NCBI RefSeq assembly: GCF_004332155.1
Contig: NZ_SJDV01000005.1
Location: 16,237-80,236, forward strand
Origin: Gramella sp. KN1008
GTDB lineage: Bacteria > Bacteroidota > Bacteroidia > Flavobacteriales > Flavobacteriaceae
Direction of reading: 5' to 3'
DNA length: 64,000 nucleotides
The notes under the pieces were generated by a model. The model had not been told where the DNA came from and did no database searches. It saw only the letters and a list, made by a program, of their open reading frames with translations. Positions within the stretch are counted from its first letter, which is position 1; each line of letters begins with the position of its first letter. A program made the translations under genes and the position numbers. Shown here one piece after another: positions 53,970 to 63,892 of this stretch.

Positions 53970-54734
53970 TCATTGTCCCTGCTGCTGGGCGTCTCTCACT
54001 TTCTGGAAAAGGTCCGATGAATAAACGAAATCGGTCACCGCTTCGTCCTTGGTTTTGAAGATTTCATGTTTGGTACCCTTCCATGCCAGCACACCGTCTT
54101 TTAAGAAAGCAATACGCTCTCCTATCTCCAGTACCGAATTCATATCGTGCGTAATAAGAACGGTAGTGATATCATTTTCATGGGTTAGATCCTGTATAAG
54201 ATTATCTATCACCGTGGCGGTCTTTGGATCCAGACCGGAGTTAGGTTCATCACAAAAGAGGTATTTTGGTTTATTTACGATGGCTCTTGCGATGGCCACT
54301 CTTTTCTGCATTCCCCCACTTATTTCTGAAGGCATCTTTTTTCCGGTTCCTTCCAGGTTGACCCTTTCCAGAACTTCATGAACACGGGAAAGCATTTCTT
54401 TTCTTCTTTGTTTGGTAAACATTCTAAGCGGAAACATAACATTTTCTTCCACGTTCATGGAATCGAACAGCGCTCCGCCCTGAAATAACATGCCTATTTC
54501 TTTCCGGAGTTCTCTTTGTTCCTCGTCTGAAAAGGAAGAGAAGGGTTTTCCATCATAGGCAATGGTTCCTCTGTCAGGTTTAAATAAGCCCAGCATACAT
54601 TTTAAAAAAACACTCTTTCCTGAACCTGACTGGCCAATGATAAGGTTAGTCTTTCCTCTTTCAAAGACATAGTCTATTCCTTTTAGCACCTCCTGCCCTT
54701 CAAATCCTTTATATAAATCCTTTACTTCGATCAT
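53970..54734 (-). CDS. ABC transporter ATPase, MlaF type
   Basis: This 254-residue ATPase has Walker A GQSGSGKS (residues 34-41), signature SGGMQKRVAIARAI, Walker B LFCDEPNSGLD and switch His in ITHD. It matches the MlaF/Ttg2A branch that moves phospholipids across the envelope with an MlaE permease. The ATG at 54734 starts two bases after the stop of the permease gene; the longer frame to 54797 would overlap it. No MlaD substrate-binding protein is adjacent in the window, though one may lie elsewhere. Regulation is not visible. Confidence 0.9.
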   Translation of the reverse strand: MIEVKDLYKGFEGQEVLKGIDYVFERGKTNLIIGQSGSGKSVFLKCMLGLFKPDRGTIAYDGKPFSSFSDEEQRELRKEIGMLFQGGALFDSMNVEENVMFPLRMFTKQRRKEMLSRVHEVLERVNLEGTGKKMPSEISGGMQKRVAIARAIVNKPKYLFCDEPNSGLDPKTATVIDNLIQDLTHENDITTVLITHDMNSVLEIGERIAFLKDGVLAWKGTKHEIFKTKDEAVTDFVYSSDLFQKVRDAQQQGQ

Positions 54735-54736
54735 CT

Positions 54737-55474
54737 TTAGCTTAATAAGAGTTGTGTTACAATATAGTTCGTAACAATAAGCACTACGCTGGTCCATACA
54801 AAAGAGGTAGTGGCGGCTTCACCAACCTCCAGGGCTCCGCCTTTCATATAGTAGCCATGGTAAGCGGGTACCGTGGCAAGAATAAAGGCGAACATAAAGG
54901 TCTTTATAAAAGCATAGGTGAGGTGGAAGGGTGTAAAATCCTCCTGAAGACCGGTTATAAACTGGTCTGAAGTTACAAAACCTCCAAGCACGGCAGCAGT
55001 ATAGGCACCACTCATTCCCAGGAACATAGATATCGCAATAACAAAAGGGTAGGTGAGCATAGCTATGATCTTGGGAAAGATGAGATAATTCTTGGAATTT
55101 ATCCCCATTACTTCCAGAGCATCTATCTGTTCGGTTACCCGCATGGATCCAATACTGGAAGTTATATATGAGCCTACTTTACCGGCCATGATTATGGAGA
55201 TGAAAGTAGGTGAGAATTCCAGTATTACCGATTGTCTGGCGGCATAGGCCACAAGCGTTTTTGGAATAAGAGGATTGTTGAGGTTAAGTGCTGTTTGGAT
55301 TGCAACTACTGCCCCGATGAAGAAGGATAGAAAAGCGACTATCCCCATAGATCCCATTATCAGATCATTTATTTCTTTAAGGATCAGATTCCGAAGCACA
55401 GAAGTTTTCGTCATTCGGCCAAAAACTCCTTTAAGCATTAAAAAATATTCCCCAATGGAGTGCAGGTAGGTCAT
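54737..55474 (-). CDS. ABC transporter permease, MlaE type
   Basis: This 245-residue inner-membrane protein has the MlaE pattern: a cytosolic amphipathic N-terminus, SMGIVAFLSFFIGAVVAIQ, AGKVGSYITSSIGSMRVTEQIDALEVMGIN, and three further helices with VIAISMFLGMSGAY and VWTSVVLIVTNYIV. It is first of the two-gene operon, divergent from pafA across a 117-base gap. It would work with the MlaF-type ATPase in lipid transport between membranes; direction of transport is not deducible. Confidence 0.9.
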   Translation of the reverse strand: MTYLHSIGEYFLMLKGVFGRMTKTSVLRNLILKEINDLIMGSMGIVAFLSFFIGAVVAIQTALNLNNPLIPKTLVAYAARQSVILEFSPTFISIIMAGKVGSYITSSIGSMRVTEQIDALEVMGINSKNYLIFPKIIAMLTYPFVIAISMFLGMSGAYTAAVLGGFVTSDQFITGLQEDFTPFHLTYAFIKTFMFAFILATVPAYHGYYMKGGALEVGEAATTSFVWTSVVLIVTNYIVTQLLLS

Positions 55475-55558
55475 TTATTGCAAATTGAAAGGCTAAAATA
55501 CTAAAATTTCATTCGAAAGTATTTAACGTCTAATTAAAGTTTAGCGTTTCAACTTTAG

Positions 55559-55566
55559 TATTTTTG
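55559..55566 (+). promoter_or_regulatory. -7 element (TATTTTTG) of pafA
   Basis: Exact match to TAnnTTTG, 26 bases before the ATG at 55592. No clear -33 TTG was found at the right distance. Confidence 0.5.
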
Positions 55567-55591
55567 ACCTGAATAAATAAAATTTTGATTA

Positions 55592-57223
55592 ATGAAACGA
55601 TATTTTTTGGCTTTTATAATGCTTATAAGCTTCTTCAATTCAGAGGCTCAAATTGAAGAAGATAAACCTAAACTCGTAGTGGGAATTGTAGTGGATCAGA
55701 TGAGATACGACTACCTTACCCGTTTCTGGAATAAATTTGGTGAAGATGGTTTTAAAAGGTTAATCAATGACGGGTTTTCATTTAAGAATAACCATTTCAA
55801 TTATATTCCTACCTACACCGGTCCCGGTCATGCCTCCGTTTTTACGGGAACTACACCAGCCGCTCACGGCATCATTAGCAACAGCTGGTTCAATAAGTTT
55901 GAGGATAAGGTAGTGTACTGTGCGGGAGATGATTCTGTGGAGTCAGTGGGTACAGAGAGCCCTGTTGGTAAAATGTCGCCTCACCGGATGTTGTCTACGA
56001 CCTTTGCCGATGAAAATAGACTTCATACTCAAATGAAGGGTAAGACCATAGGAATAGCCTTGAAAGATCGGGGTGCCATACTTCCGGCGGGCCATACAGC
56101 TAATGCTGCTTACTGGTTCCATGGGCAGGATGAGGCTAAATGGATCACCAGTACTTTTTATATGAATGAATTACCCCAATGGGTAAAGGATTTTAACAAT
56201 TCTGGAAAGGCTAAAACCTATTTGAAACCCTGGAATACCTTGCAGGACATCACTGCTTATACCGAAAGCGGTGATGATGAAACCAATTTTGAATTCGGTT
56301 TTCAGGGTAAGGAGACCGCCACTTTTCCTTATAACTTGCCAGAACTGGCCTCCAAAAATGGCCAATATGAGATCATTAAAGCTACTCCCTTCGGAAATGA
56401 TCTTACTGCCGAATTCGCAAAAGCAGCTATTGAGGGAGAAGCCCTGGGACAGGATGGGATCACCGATGTACTTACTTTAAGTTTTTCCAGTACCGATTAT
56501 GTTGGGCATAACTTTGGCGTGAATTCTAAGGAGATACAGGATACCTATTTACGACTTGACCTGGCTCTGGCCGATTTTCTGAAATATCTTGATCAAAAGA
56601 TAGGAGAGGATGAATATACGGTCTTTCTTACTGCAGATCATGGGGGAGTGGATGTTCCGGCTTACCTTAATACTCGCCGTATTCCTGCCGGTTATTTCAA
56701 TGATATCAAGGCAAAGGAGTTATTGGAGGCTTATGTGAAAAATGAATTTAAGGCAGATAGCCTTATTCAAAATGTCTCCAACACCCAGGTATTTCTGGAT
56801 TATGATGTGCTGGCGCAAGAGGATCTTGATTGTGATAAAGTTCAGGAGAAGATCGCTCATTACCTGCTTCAGCAGCCTTATATTTCACGTGTTTATACGA
56901 GGGATCAATTACAAACCGGCGCTTTCACTAATGGGATTGGTTATCTAATACAGCAGGGTTATCACCAGAAACGCAGTGGAGATGTACTGTTTGTGCTGGA
57001 TCCGGGTTATATAATTTATCCTGAAAAAGGGACTACCCATGGTAGCGGCTTCCTTTATGATACCCACGTGCCGCTGATATTCTATGGGAAAGGGATTGAA
57101 AAAGGAAGTACTTATGAGCGTTCCGAAATTCCGGATATAGCTCCTACAATATCTTCTTTCCTGGGGATATCTTTTCCTAATGCAGCTACGGGTAAACCAT
57201 TAACTGAAATTTTAGAAAAATAA
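55592..57223 (+). CDS. pafA: Alkaline phosphatase PafA
   Basis: This 543-residue phosphate monoesterase has a signal peptide (about 1-19, ending NSEAQ) and acts in the periplasm or outside. The whole PafA active site can be placed: Asp35 (VVDQM), nucleophile Thr76 (YTGPGHAS), Asn97 (SNSWF), Lys158/Arg160 (ALKDRGA), the zinc ligands in STDYVGHNFG and TADHGG, and the last His in GTTHGSGF. In the studied PafA of Elizabethkingia these correspond to Asp38, Thr79, Asn100, Lys162 and Arg164. That enzyme is not repressed by phosphate and is inhibited little by it. It ends three bases before the convergent glycosyltransferase stop. Confidence 0.93.
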   Translation: MKRYFLAFIMLISFFNSEAQIEEDKPKLVVGIVVDQMRYDYLTRFWNKFGEDGFKRLINDGFSFKNNHFNYIPTYTGPGHASVFTGTTPAAHGIISNSWFNKFEDKVVYCAGDDSVESVGTESPVGKMSPHRMLSTTFADENRLHTQMKGKTIGIALKDRGAILPAGHTANAAYWFHGQDEAKWITSTFYMNELPQWVKDFNNSGKAKTYLKPWNTLQDITAYTESGDDETNFEFGFQGKETATFPYNLPELASKNGQYEIIKATPFGNDLTAEFAKAAIEGEALGQDGITDVLTLSFSSTDYVGHNFGVNSKEIQDTYLRLDLALADFLKYLDQKIGEDEYTVFLTADHGGVDVPAYLNTRRIPAGYFNDIKAKELLEAYVKNEFKADSLIQNVSNTQVFLDYDVLAQEDLDCDKVQEKIAHYLLQQPYISRVYTRDQLQTGAFTNGIGYLIQQGYHQKRSGDVLFVLDPGYIIYPEKGTTHGSGFLYDTHVPLIFYGKGIEKGSTYERSEIPDIAPTISSFLGISFPNAATGKPLTEILEK

Positions 57224-57226
57224 GAT

Positions 57227-58075
57227 TCAGGCGAATTTCTTTCTGATATTCGCCCAGCGAAGTTTTCTAATAAAACGGCCTTCTTCTTCAGAAACGAGAA
57301 AAGGTCGTTTTTTATTTTTAGCTTTAAAATATCCTGCCATATAATGCAGAAAAGCAAACGGATTGGCTTTCATTGCTGCAAGTTTTGCTGAAGCGATAAG
57401 GCTCAGTAGAGTCCCGTATCTTAATCGGTAAAATGCTTCTCCCTGTTTCCGGCCGGAATGCTCAAAATAATTCATCCCTGTGGGACGCAAATGTTTTACA
57501 AGCAGGCGTTCGTCAGTTATCACCTTCCAGCCATGGAATCTTGCCAGTAATTCATCAGCAGTATCCCAACCCATAGCCGGTTTAAGTTCCCCAATCTGAA
57601 TGAAACAATGTTTGCGATAAGCCTTAAGGGCTCCCCGTATATGGTCTTTCCCGGTAAGGTTTTCAGGTGTCCATTTATTCTTTCTCTGTACACTGCAAAA
57701 TCCTCCGACCATGCCTGCCTGTGGATCTTTTTCGAAATAGGCTGCAATACTTTCCAGGTAGTTCTCTGGAAAAATAAGGTCCGCATCAAATTTACAGATC
57801 ACATCAAAGTCATCATCCAGCTGGTAATAACCTTTGTAAAAAGCATTAATAACTTTACTTCCCGGCGCATGCTCGGTAGAAGAATGGTTTTTTATAACCT
57901 GAATAAAGGAATGTTTTTGCGCATATTCCTCTGCCGCAGCAAATGTTTCATCGGTAGATCCATCATCCACAACTACCAGTTTATCTGGCTTAAGACTTTG
58001 TCGGCTTAAGGAATTCAGGGTTTGGCCAATAAAGCGGGCCTCATTGTGAGCGGGTATTACAATATAGATCTTCAA
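57227..58075 (-). CDS. Family 2 glycosyltransferase
   Basis: This 282-residue protein has the GT2 fold: IVIPAHNEARFIGQTL near the N-terminus, VVDDGSTDET, and the metal-binding DxD in CKFDADLIFPENYL, followed by GFCSVQRKNKW and the GWDTADELL acceptor-side segment. There are no clear membrane segments, so it acts on the cytoplasmic side. It is last of three minus-strand genes (KASIII-like, methyltransferase, this gene), which suggests attachment of a sugar to a lipid or polyketide-like product; this is inference. Confidence 0.88.
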   Translation of the reverse strand: MKIYIVIPAHNEARFIGQTLNSLSRQSLKPDKLVVVDDGSTDETFAAAEEYAQKHSFIQVIKNHSSTEHAPGSKVINAFYKGYYQLDDDFDVICKFDADLIFPENYLESIAAYFEKDPQAGMVGGFCSVQRKNKWTPENLTGKDHIRGALKAYRKHCFIQIGELKPAMGWDTADELLARFHGWKVITDERLLVKHLRPTGMNYFEHSGRKQGEAFYRLRYGTLLSLIASAKLAAMKANPFAFLHYMAGYFKAKNKKRPFLVSEEEGRFIRKLRWANIRKKFA

Positions 58076-58126
58076 AGGAACTATTATTCTTGAACAGGGC
58101 TAAGATATGGTTTTGGCAATAGAAGC

Positions 58127-58648
58127 CTATATTCTTTCGGCATAAACCGCATAATATCGTGGAGTGAATTTTCTTAGAACAGGTCTTACCCCCAATTTGT
58201 TTACGGGATTAGCCCATTTTATACTTCTTTTGATTTCCCATCCGCTTTTTTCCAGTAGCCAATCGAACTGCCAGTCTTCGAATTCGTGATAATGCCGGTC
58301 CCATTCATCTGTTTTACTCCTGTATGCGGAGGAGAACCATAATTTGAGTGGCACACTCGCCACTAGTTTTTTGGCTCTTATTTCCTTCAGGATATTATAG
58401 GGAGCGAGAAGGTGTTCGAAAATCTCGAAAGCGGTTACCAGATCGAACTCTCCGTTTTGAACCGCGGTAAAATCCTCATCCAGGTCTTCTCCGGTAGTGT
58501 TATGCACATTGTAACCCTCTTCTTTCATGAGGTAAGTGAAAGGGTTTTTAACGCCCAGATCCAGTACTTCTGCCGGTGGAGGAGCTACTTCTTTTAAAAA
58601 ATCCAGTGTCTTTTGATAGCGTTTTTTAGGAAAGCTCTTCTCGTACAT
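58127..58648 (-). CDS. Class I SAM-dependent methyltransferase-like protein
   Basis: The 173-residue protein has EVLDLGVKNPFTYLMKEEG in the place of the SAM-binding motif I, where the usual GxGxG is reduced to a single Gly, and DLVTAFEIFEHLLAP as motif IV/post-I, typical of methyltransferases. The C-terminal part WLLEKSGWEIKRS fits the fold. The substrate is not known and the weak motif I leaves some doubt about SAM binding. The ATG at 58648 lies one base after the KASIII stop; the earlier ATG at 58672 would overlap it by 23 bases. Confidence 0.75.
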   Translation of the reverse strand: MYEKSFPKKRYQKTLDFLKEVAPPPAEVLDLGVKNPFTYLMKEEGYNVHNTTGEDLDEDFTAVQNGEFDLVTAFEIFEHLLAPYNILKEIRAKKLVASVPLKLWFSSAYRSKTDEWDRHYHEFEDWQFDWLLEKSGWEIKRSIKWANPVNKLGVRPVLRKFTPRYYAVYAERI

Positions 58649-58649
58649 T

Positions 58650-59708
58650 CTAGATCTGATAGGTGATCGCATTAATATTCATTCCCGCACCAACACTCGC
58701 AAACATTACAATGTCTCCTTTATTTAAAGTCTGATTTTCAATTTTACCTCTAAGAACGAGATCAAATAATGTTGGGACGGTTGCTACACTGCTATTCCCC
58801 AGTTCGTGAATCGTCATGGGCATTACATCTTCAGGAGCTTTCATCCCGTGAAGTTTGTAAAATCTGTCTATAATTGCCTGATCCATTTTTTCATTGGCCT
58901 GGTGGATAAATACCTTTTTAAGATCTTGTACAGATTTACCGCTATTTTCAAGACATTCTTTCATGGCTTTAGGCACATTCATAAGAGCAAATTCATAGAT
59001 CTTGCGGCCGTGCATTTTTATATATTTTACATCTTCAGGCGCGGAAGAATGATTCGATTTTCCAAAATAGATATATTCAGCTTCCTGAAATGAATAGGTA
59101 GCCGATTCATGAGAGAGGATGCCTCCTTCTTCATCGCTTGCCTCAAGAATTACTGCTCCGGCTCCGTCTGAAAAGATCATTGAGTCACGATCATGCTTAT
59201 CTATCACCCTGGATAAAGCTTCGGCACCAATTACAAGACATTTTTTTGCCATACCGGCCCTGATGAAAGCCTGAGCCTGTATCATTCCTTCTATCCAGCC
59301 GGGACATCCAAAAAGCACATCGTAGCCAACACATTTAGGATTTTTGATTCTTAAATGGGATTTGATCCTGGTTGCAAGGCTGGGTACGGTATCGCTTTGA
59401 ATGGAACCATTTTTAACATCACCGTAGTTATGAGCTACAATGATATAGTCCAGGGTTTCAGGATCAATACCGGCACTTTCAATCGCTTTTTGGGCTGCGA
59501 TCACAGCGATATCTGAAGTATTGAGATTTTCATCCAGGTATCTTCTTTCCTCTATACCTGTAATGGCTTTGAATTTTCTAATTGTGGTTTCATTGTCGTG
59601 AGGAAATGAGGAACCATCAAGATTATAGAATTCATGCTGATCAAAATCGGCATTTGTAGTAACGACATTAGGAATATAACTTCCCGTTCCGGTAATTTTG
59701 CAGTTCAT
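58650..59708 (-). CDS. 3-oxoacyl-ACP synthase III-like ketosynthase
   Basis: This 352-residue condensing enzyme has the KASIII catalytic triad in order: Cys135 (LFGCPGWIEG), His269 (FIHQANEKMD) and Asn305 (LGNSSVAT). The Cys environment FGCPGW differs from the NDACAGF type of housekeeping FabH, so it is probably a specialised KASIII-like enzyme rather than the fatty-acid initiator. It heads the three-gene cluster with a methyltransferase and a GT2. A product such as a special lipid is plausible but unproven. Between it and gcvP is a 126-base gap with a terminator. Confidence 0.88.
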   Translation of the reverse strand: MNCKITGTGSYIPNVVTTNADFDQHEFYNLDGSSFPHDNETTIRKFKAITGIEERRYLDENLNTSDIAVIAAQKAIESAGIDPETLDYIIVAHNYGDVKNGSIQSDTVPSLATRIKSHLRIKNPKCVGYDVLFGCPGWIEGMIQAQAFIRAGMAKKCLVIGAEALSRVIDKHDRDSMIFSDGAGAVILEASDEEGGILSHESATYSFQEAEYIYFGKSNHSSAPEDVKYIKMHGRKIYEFALMNVPKAMKECLENSGKSVQDLKKVFIHQANEKMDQAIIDRFYKLHGMKAPEDVMPMTIHELGNSSVATVPTLFDLVLRGKIENQTLNKGDIVMFASVGAGMNINAITYQI

Positions 59709-59782
59709 GGGCTCTTCTTTCTTGGCTCACAATTTAATTAATTAGTCACAAAATTCCTTTTAAATCCTGAAAATATTAATCC

Positions 59783-59817
59783 AAAAAAAAGACCGGCAAT
59801 AAGCTGGTCTTTTTTTA
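59783..59817 (-). terminator. Rho-independent terminator after gcvP
   Basis: GACCGGC and GCTGGTC form a seven-pair stem (one G-T) around AATAA, with A and T runs on both sides. On the minus strand it follows the gcvP stop at 59835. Confidence 0.8.
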
Positions 59818-59834
59818 CAGGATTTAATAAGTTT

Positions 59835-62684
59835 CTAGGCTTCAGCATATTCCTCGGTAGGAGGGCAGGTGCACATCAGGTTTCTGTCACCAAAGGCTTC
59901 ATCCACTCGTCTAACGCTGGGCCAGAACTTATTTTCATGAAGATGACTCAGTGGATACGCAGCTTTTTCCCTTGAATATGGCAATTTCCATTCATCTGAG
60001 GTCAGCATGTGAATAGTATGCGGTGCATTCTTCAATACGTTGTTCGCATCGTCAGCCGAAACTTCATCTATCTCTTCACGAATAGAGATCAAAGCATCAC
60101 AGAAGCGATCCAGCTCAGCTTTGCTCTCACTCTCGGTGGGTTCTATCATAATAGTTCCTGCCACCGGGAATGATACCGTTGGTGCATGGAAACCATAATC
60201 GATAAGTCTTTTGGCGATATCGGTTACCTCAATTCCTTTTTCCTTGAATGGACGACAGTCAACGATCATTTCATGAGCGGCGCGTCCTCTTTCTCCTGAA
60301 TACAAGGTTTTGTAATGGTCCTTTAGTCTTTCCTTAATGTAGTTAGCATTCAGAATTGCATATTCAGTGGCCTTCTGAAGCCCGCCGGTTCCTAGCATCT
60401 TTATGTATCCGTAAGAAATAAGACAAACCAGGGCAGATCCCCATGGAGCCGATGAAATAGCCCCAATAGCTTTTCCTCCGCCGGTTTTTATAACCGGGTT
60501 ACCGGGAAGGAATGGTTTTAGCTGTTCAGCGACACAAATAGGCCCAACTCCGGGACCACCCCCTCCGTGCGGAATGGCAAAAGTTTTATGAAGGTTCAAA
60601 TGACAAACATCGGCACCAATACGTCCCGGATTGGTTAATCCAACCTGCGCATTCATGTTAGCCCCATCCATATAGACCTGACCTCCATTCTCGTGGATGA
60701 TATTTGTGATCTCACGAATGGCTGATTCGAATACTCCGTGGGTTGATGGATAAGTTACCATCAGTGCGGCAAGATTATCTTTATATTTTAAAGCTTTTTC
60801 CTTAAGATCTTCAACATCAATATTACCGTTCTCAGAAGCTTTAGTTACAACTACCTTCATCCCGGCCATTACTGCAGAAGCAGGATTGGTCCCGTGAGCT
60901 GAAGATGGGATCAGACATACATTTCTATGTCCTTCACCATTAGCTTCGTGATATGCACGAATTACCATCAGTCCGGCATATTCTCCCTGCGCACCAGAAT
61001 TCGGCTGTAGGGAAGTGGCAGCAAAACCAGTGATCTCGGTAAGCTGATGCTCGAGTTCCTTAAGCACAATTTGGTAACCTTCGGCCTGATCAACCGGCAC
61101 AAAAGGGTGTAAATTCCCCCATTGTGGATTGCTTAATGGTAGCATTTCCGAAGCAGCATTAAGTTTCATGGTACAGGATCCTAATGAGATCATAGAATGA
61201 TTCAGCGAAAGGTCCTTGCGTTCCAGTTTCTTGATATAACGCATTAATTCGGTTTCCGAATGATAAAGATTGAAAACCTCATGTGTAAGGAACTCAGTTT
61301 TTCTCTGCAGTTCCTGCGGAATTGCGTTTCGTGTTGAAAGCTCGTCAATTTCAGTCTTGTCTTTTCCCGCCAGTTCAGTGAATACGGCAACGATGGCATT
61401 CAGATCGTCGGTGGTAGTTGTTTCGTTTATTGAAATACAGGCACTTTCTTCATCAGGATAGTAGAAATTGATCTCATTTCTTTCAGCGATCTCCTTCAGT
61501 TTATTGGCATTGGCCTTAACATGTAAAGTATCAAAATAAGAAGAATTCAACTGCTCGAATCCAAGATCCTTGAGTTTGTCCTCCAGGCTCACGGTTGAAG
61601 CGTGAACTGTATCTGCAATGTATCTTAGGCCATTGGGACCGTGATAAACCGCATACATTCCGGCCATTACTGCAAGCAATACCTGTGCTGTACAAATATT
61701 GGAAGTAGCTTTATCTCTTTTTATGTGTTGCTCCCTGGTTTGAAGAGCCATACGTAGTGCATTGTTACCGTCAAGATCTTTAGTAATACCAATAATACGC
61801 CCTGGAAGGTTACGCTTGTATTCTTCTTTGGTCGCAAAATAAGCGGCATGCGGGCCTCCGTATCCAAGTGGTATTCCAAATCTCTGGGTAGTTCCTACTA
61901 CCACATCAACGCCCAGTTCTCCCGGGGCCTGCAGCTTAACAAGACTAAGGATATCCGCGGCCACGGCTATTTTTATATTAGCATTCTTGCAGCTTTCTAC
62001 GAAGTTTGAATAATCAAATACCTGTCCGAATTTACCGGGATATTGTACCAGGGCTCCAAAATATTCTTCTGAGAAATCAAATTCTTCATGGTCTCCTACT
62101 ACCATGTCAATTCCCAGGAAGTTGGCCCGGGTTTCCATTAGAGAAATGGTTTGTGGGAGCACCTGTTGAGAAACAAAGAACTTATTCACATTATCTTTCT
62201 TCTGCTTTCTGTCGCGTACTGCATATAAAAGAGCCATGGCTTCTGCTGCTGCGGTAGACTCATCAAGCAAAGAGGCGTTGGCGATTTCCATTCCGGTAAG
62301 ATCGCTTACCATGGTTTGGAAGTTCAGTAATGCTTCCAGTCGTCCCTGAGCAATTTCAGCCTGGTAAGGAGTGTAGGCAGTGTACCAACCTGGGTTTTCC
62401 AGAATATTACGCTGGATCACAGCTGGTAAAATGGCCTGATGATAACCCAGCCCTATATAGGTCTTAAATACCCTGTTCTTTTCTGAAAGCTTTTTGATAT
62501 GTTCTGCATACTGATTTTCGCTCATTGCTCTTGGAAGATCAAGCGGCTTGTGAAGGCGAATATCATCCGGAATAGTTTCGTATATCAATTGCTCAATAGA
62601 CTCGACGCCGATTGTGTCCAGCATTTCCTGTAAGTTTTCTGCTTTAGGGCCTATGTGACGTAATGCGAAAGAATCTGTTCTCAT
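59835..62684 (-). CDS. gcvP: Glycine dehydrogenase (aminomethyl-transferring), P-protein
   Basis: GcvP decarboxylates glycine with pyridoxal phosphate and transfers the aminomethyl group to lipoyl-H-protein. It is a fused, full-length P-protein (949 residues), with an N-terminal half starting FALRHIGP and the C-terminal half carrying the PLP lysine in [19 protein letters not shown] (Lys700). Other motifs are [30 protein letters not shown] and [14 protein letters not shown]. The start at 62684 removes 15 residues of poor fit present in the longer frame. gcvH and gcvT are not adjacent. No glycine riboswitch was recognised in the 130 bases upstream. Confidence 0.95.
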   Translation of the reverse strand: MRTDSFALRHIGPKAENLQEMLDTIGVESIEQLIYETIPDDIRLHKPLDLPRAMSENQYAEHIKKLSEKNRVFKTYIGLGYHQAILPAVIQRNILENPGWYTAYTPYQAEIAQGRLEALLNFQTMVSDLTGMEIANASLLDESTAAAEAMALLYAVRDRKQKKDNVNKFFVSQQVLPQTISLMETRANFLGIDMVVGDHEEFDFSEEYFGALVQYPGKFGQVFDYSNFVESCKNANIKIAVAADILSLVKLQAPGELGVDVVVGTTQRFGIPLGYGGPHAAYFATKEEYKRNLPGRIIGITKDLDGNNALRMALQTREQHIKRDKATSNICTAQVLLAVMAGMYAVYHGPNGLRYIADTVHASTVSLEDKLKDLGFEQLNSSYFDTLHVKANANKLKEIAERNEINFYYPDEESACISINETTTTDDLNAIVAVFTELAGKDKTEIDELSTRNAIPQELQRKTEFLTHEVFNLYHSETELMRYIKKLERKDLSLNHSMISLGSCTMKLNAASEMLPLSNPQWGNLHPFVPVDQAEGYQIVLKELEHQLTEITGFAATSLQPNSGAQGEYAGLMVIRAYHEANGEGHRNVCLIPSSAHGTNPASAVMAGMKVVVTKASENGNIDVEDLKEKALKYKDNLAALMVTYPSTHGVFESAIREITNIIHENGGQVYMDGANMNAQVGLTNPGRIGADVCHLNLHKTFAIPHGGGGPGVGPICVAEQLKPFLPGNPVIKTGGGKAIGAISSAPWGSALVCLISYGYIKMLGTGGLQKATEYAILNANYIKERLKDHYKTLYSGERGRAAHEMIVDCRPFKEKGIEVTDIAKRLIDYGFHAPTVSFPVAGTIMIEPTESESKAELDRFCDALISIREEIDEVSADDANNVLKNAPHTIHMLTSDEWKLPYSREKAAYPLSHLHENKFWPSVRRVDEAFGDRNLMCTCPPTEEYAEA

Positions 62685-62815
62685 TAAAATATAGTTGTGT
62701 TTTAGTGCTGCGAAAATACATAATTTCATACTAATTTTTTACAGTTTTGTAGCATACAGTTGTTAAGATTTGTACTCCCAAATCCATAAAGGGATATTAT
62801 ATGTAATTTAGCAGG

Positions 62816-63655
62816 ATGAGGTATTTAAAAAATGCTTTTGAACTCTACATAAATAGCAGTATTCATGTCTCCCTTGCAGTGGTCGCATTTACGCTGATCA
62901 CTTTTTTTCAATATAATGGGAAGATAGATATAGAGTTAATTCTATTCATTTTTTTTGCCTCTGTTACCGGTTATAACTTTGTGAAATATGCAGGAATAGC
63001 GAAACTTCATCACCTGAGTCTAGCAAAGAATCTGCGCTATATTCAGGTTTTCTCCTTTATCTCCTTTATTGCTCTCATTTATCTTGCATTCCAGCTGGAA
63101 ATGAGGCTTATTATTGCCTCCGGGATATTAGCCATTCTAACCCTTTTCTATGCAGTACCTTTTTTAGGGGAAAATAAGAATCTTAGGAGCCTGCCTGGTA
63201 TCAAGATTTTTATAATTTCTATAGTATGGGCTGCAACCACAGTCTTTTTACCGCTTATTCAGGCTAAAGAATATCTCGAAACCGATATTCTTGTGGATTT
63301 TATTCAGCGATTTATGCTGGTGATCGTTCTAACTCTTCCGTTTGAAATAAGAGACCTGAGATACGATGATGAAGGCTTGGGAACGATTCCTCAAAAATTG
63401 GGTGTTTATAAGACCAAAGTATTCGGGTTTTCGCTTTTAGGTATTATATTCTTTGCAGAACTTATTCTGAGTTCATTCAGCACCAGTAATTTTTTGTCTT
63501 TGACACTCATTTTGTTATTGAGTGGGATGTTACTTTGGAAATCGAGGAAGCAACAGAAAAAGTACTACTGTTCTTTCTGGGTGGAGGCGGTGCCGGTATT
63601 CTATTTAGGGATTTACTGGGTTATTGAACATTGTCTTCCGCAAATTCCTTTTTAA
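62816..63655 (+). CDS. UbiA-like membrane protein, degenerate
   Basis: This 279-residue protein has about eight hydrophobic segments spaced as in UbiA prenyltransferases. The second Asp-rich motif is partly kept (LPFEIRDLRYDDEGLGTIPQKLG, quoted only in its core: RDLRYDDEG), and the TIPQKLG that follows is typical of the family. The first motif, normally NDxxDxxxD, reads GYNFVKYAGI with no aspartates. It may be an inactive or altered member. It is divergent from gcvP and overlaps the 3' end of the convergent small gene by 35 bases (63621-63655). Confidence 0.72.
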   Translation: MRYLKNAFELYINSSIHVSLAVVAFTLITFFQYNGKIDIELILFIFFASVTGYNFVKYAGIAKLHHLSLAKNLRYIQVFSFISFIALIYLAFQLEMRLIIASGILAILTLFYAVPFLGENKNLRSLPGIKIFIISIVWAATTVFLPLIQAKEYLETDILVDFIQRFMLVIVLTLPFEIRDLRYDDEGLGTIPQKLGVYKTKVFGFSLLGIIFFAELILSSFSTSNFLSLTLILLLSGMLLWKSRKQQKKYYCSFWVEAVPVFYLGIYWVIEHCLPQIPF

Positions 63656-63890
63656 TCTGTTCGCGCCAGGCTTGTTTTTGTTCTTCGGTGCAGGATTGGA
63701 GATTTGATTTCTGGATAGCCTCGGTAAGCTTTGAATTTTTGGTAGAAAATTTTCGACATGCCCTGCAAAATGCCAGGTGAAAAAACAACATCATTTTTTC
63801 CATGGGCCGGGCTTCTTTATATTGAGACTTGTTGCAGCATTCGGCCGCCTTGGAACAATCGATAAAAAAAAGTTTACTCATCCTACTCAT
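63621..63890 (-). CDS. Small zinc-finger protein, probable anti-sigma factor
   Basis: This 89-residue protein has the pattern His38-x3-Cys42-x2-Cys45 (HLAFCRAC) preceded by Cys12, Cys18 and Cys19, which is the core of ZAS-type anti-sigma domains (HxxxCxxC). It is too short to contain a membrane segment or sensor domain, and none is seen. The ATG at 63890 lies two bases after the stop of a sigma-factor gene on the same strand, so the two are very probably co-translated. Longer frames from 63956 would overlap the sigma gene. The anti-sigma role is inferred from motif plus position. Confidence 0.72.
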   Translation of the reverse strand: MSRMSKLFFIDCSKAAECCNKSQYKEARPMEKMMLFFHLAFCRACRKFSTKNSKLTEAIQKSNLQSCTEEQKQAWREQIKKEFAEDNVQ

Positions 63891-63892
63891 AA

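Noticed and set aside
62685..62815. Glycine riboswitch before gcvP
   Set aside because: The short AT-rich gap has no recognisable paired aptamer core.
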